NCBI GenBank assembly: GCA_902783395.1
Contig: CACZRA010000090.1
Coordinates: 1-7,219, forward strand
DNA: 7,219 nucleotides
Direction: 5' to 3'
DNA from: an uncultured Lachnospiraceae bacterium
GTDB taxonomy: Bacteria > Bacillota > Clostridia > Lachnospirales > Lachnospiraceae
Shown here: positions 6,285 to 7,219 of the stretch, in pieces
How positions within the stretch are numbered: position 1 is the first letter of the stretch
Layout: each line of letters opens with the position of its first letter
The notes under the pieces: generated by a model
Told to the model about the DNA's origin: nothing
Database searches by the model: none
What the model saw: only the letters and a program-made list of their open reading frames with translations
Made by a program: the position numbers and the translations under genes

Positions 6285-6731
6285 ATGGGCATATACACAT
6301 GCAGGAAATGCGGAAAAAAGTTCGAATCAGCCGGATTGACGGATGGTATTTGCGAAGAATGTTTAAGAGCCAGTCTCGATAAATACCATCAGGTCAGGGA
6401 ATTTCTTTGGTCCCATCCGGGAAGCACGGCTTCAGAGATTGCAAACCAATGTGATTGTTCCGTACGGGATGTCATGCAGTGGGTAAAGGAAGACCGCTTC
6501 ATGCTTACCGACGGTTCAAAGGTTATGCTTTTTTGTGCCAACTGCGGCGCAAAGATCGTTTCGGGAATTTATTGTACAGCCTGTCAGGCTGCTATCAACA
6601 AGGGCGAGATAAACGCCGCAAAATCCTCCAGACTCCAGCAGAGATTAAATTCCATGCACGGGACTACCCTTGACAAGCATGCCGCTGATGACGGCAGCAT
6701 GCGTTTTCTTAACAGAAGTCAGAAAAAATGA
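6285..6731 (+). CDS. YvyF-like zinc-ribbon / HTH / zinc-ribbon protein
   Basis: This is a 148-aa protein. An N-terminal zinc ribbon has Cys6-x2-Cys9 and Cys23-x2-Cys26. Residues about 33-75 form a small helix-turn-helix (VREFLWSHPGSTASEIANQC then SVRDVMQWVKEDRFML). A second ribbon has Cys84-x2-Cys87 and Cys97-x2-Cys100. A basic tail follows, with RLQQRLNSM and RSQKK. The order resembles the Firmicute 'flagellar operon protein' family (YvyF, TIGR03826-like), which sits near flagellar genes in Bacillus. No flagellar gene is visible here, so a flagellar role is only a suggestion. It could bind DNA, RNA or a protein. The start is constrained by an in-frame TGA at 6270-6272, leaving ATG 6285 as the only normal start. 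No Shine-Dalgarno sequence fits in between. Confidence 0.85.
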   Translation: MGIYTCRKCGKKFESAGLTDGICEECLRASLDKYHQVREFLWSHPGSTASEIANQCDCSVRDVMQWVKEDRFMLTDGSKVMLFCANCGAKIVSGIYCTACQAAINKGEINAAKSSRLQQRLNSMHGTTLDKHAADDGSMRFLNRSQKK

Positions 6732-6736
6732 TGTCA

Positions 6737-6780
6737 GTCATCTTGCCGATGACGGTCATTTATCAATGACAGCGTTTTGA
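6737..6780 (+). terminator. Tandem hairpins after the zinc-ribbon gene
   Basis: The first hairpin is GTCATC-TTGCC-GATGAC (6737-6753). One base later comes GTCATT-TATC-AATGAC (6755-6770), then AGCGTTTTG. Both stems are perfect 6-bp helices starting 5 bp after the stop codon. The T-run is short, so termination may be partial. The near-repeated GTCAT arms also allow alternative pairing between the two hairpins. Confidence 0.45.
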
Positions 6781-6783
6781 AAA

Positions 6784-6797
6784 ATTTATGTAAACCT
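6784..6797. repeat. 14-bp direct repeat, copy 2 (behind the zinc-ribbon gene)
   Basis: ATTTATGTAAACCT is identical to 6122-6135. Here it runs into a small hairpin, AAACC-TGCG-GGTTT (6792-6805), which may be a backup terminator for the rightward gene. The two copies bracket the zinc-ribbon gene together with the divergent promoter region. Confidence 0.35.
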
Positions 6798-6840
6798 GCG
6801 GGTTTCTTCGTTTGAATTAAGTGATTTGTTTTAAAAGACT

Positions 6841-6877
6841 TAGGCGGAGTACCCCTGATCATCAGGTACTCCGCCTA
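6841..6877 (-). terminator. Perfect 13-bp-stem hairpin, probable leftward terminator
   Basis: TAGGCGGAGTACC (6841-6853) is the exact reverse complement of GGTACTCCGCCTA (6865-6877), with an 11-nt loop. On the reverse strand the stem is followed by AGTCTTTTAAAAC, a modest U-run. On the forward strand it is followed by TCGGGATG, with no U-run. It therefore best fits the end of a leftward transcript coming from the right of the window. It would also help block rightward read-through. Confidence 0.6.
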
Positions 6878-6879
6878 TC

Positions 6880-7219
6880 GGGATGACTCATCCCTGGATT
6901 TCCCATCCGTTACTTCTTGTCCCATTGGACCATACCTCTCATTCTGCTTCCCCTCTGCTCTCCACTCGTCTATGGCTTTTCGTCCTCACTCATCCGGTAG
7001 GACATCTTATATGTGATTTTCGCCATCATATTGCATCGGTTCTGCCTGATAAAACTACATCTGTCGCATTTCTCAATCCCGTCTCTACTAACTTCTCTAT
7101 ATTAATCCGGTCTGCGCATCATATGCTTTTCAATTAACTTGGTTCACTTTACGATCCTGACCGGACTAAAAGGTTTCGTAAAGCTACATTCCTATGCTGG
7201 TGGTCTGGTCCTCCTTTCA
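6880..7219 (-). other. Gene-free, hairpin-rich stretch; possible 3' part of a structured RNA
   Basis: No convincing protein gene is seen on either strand. The longest forward frame (6883-7137) has no ribosome binding site or recognisable motif, and the reverse frames are broken by stops. Several inverted repeats follow one another: GGGATGACTCATCCC (6880-6894), GTCC-CATT-GGAC (6919-6930), GTCCTCAC with GTAGGAC (6982-6989 and 6997-7003, one bulge), and CTTTACGA with TCGTAAAG (7147-7154 and 7176-7183). The last is extended inward by CCT/AGG. The reverse strand is purine-rich around 6930-6970 and ends at the terminator-like hairpin at 6841. This suggests a leftward non-coding RNA or a decayed gene. 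No known RNA family is recognised. Confidence 0.3.

Noticed and set aside
6978..6997. Hammerhead-ribozyme-like core on the reverse strand (CGGATGAG ... CGAAA)
   Set aside because: The core needs CUGAUGA and here the U is G. Stem II would be only 2 bp and stems I and III are not apparent.
6883..7137. Forward open frame of 84 codons in the right gap
   Set aside because: No ribosome binding site or recognisable domain is seen, and the stretch is full of inverted repeats and lies just behind a hairpin.
7202..7219. Resemblance of the right edge (GGTCCTCCTTTCA) to a 16S rRNA 3' end
   Set aside because: The conserved GGATCACCTCCTTTCT is not matched, and nothing before it resembles rRNA.

Overview
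The window looks like chromosomal DNA of an anaerobic Firmicute, most likely a Clostridia/Lachnospiraceae-type organism. This is an inference from the gene content: Hsp33 with a four-cysteine switch, a glutamine-dependent NAD synthetase, a LysM wall protein, a PrsW-type protease, a YvyF-like zinc-ribbon protein and an acidic lipoprotein. Composition is moderate in G+C with AT-rich intergenic gaps. No rRNA, tRNA, CRISPR array, transposase or integrase is recognisable.

Layout from left to right. Positions 1-3440 hold a tight leftward operon, transcribed as nadE (3440-1509), then a C-type-lectin-like lipoprotein (1512-277, overlapping nadE by 4 bp as ATGA), then the N-terminus of a PrsW-family membrane protease (261 to beyond the left edge, 15 bp after the lipoprotein). 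The nadE leader has a good -10 box, two mutually exclusive short hairpins and an operator-like palindrome. Upstream and on the same strand is a membrane-anchored 5'-nucleotidase-type phosphoesterase (5114-3579). It carries a C-terminal LysM domain in place of the usual nucleotide-binding domain and has an altered GNHE active-site motif. Before it lies hslO (6117-5236), also leftward.

At 6118-6284 is a divergent intergenic region with a 56-bp inverted repeat overlapping two copies of a 10-bp sequence. Each copy reads as an extended -10 box toward hslO. Rightward from it runs a 148-aa zinc-ribbon/HTH/zinc-ribbon protein (6285-6731) whose promoter is so close to the ATG that its mRNA is probably leaderless. 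It is followed by tandem hairpins. From about 6841 to the right edge there is no convincing gene. This part has a perfect 13-bp-stem hairpin and a series of smaller hairpins, with the leftward strand purine-rich, so it may be the 3' part of a structured RNA or a decayed sequence.

How the genes may work together: NadE makes NAD+ in the cytosol. The lipoprotein and the PrsW protease that follow it are surface and membrane proteins with no obvious metabolic link to NAD, so the operon may couple envelope sensing to cofactor supply (inference only). The LysM phosphoesterase would act on phosphorylated compounds in the cell wall if it is still active. Hsp33 is a cytosolic redox-activated chaperone. 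The clearest unusual items are the altered LysM phosphoesterase, the CTLD lipoprotein operon, the inverted-repeat divergent promoter region with its leaderless-type start, and the hairpin-rich right end.
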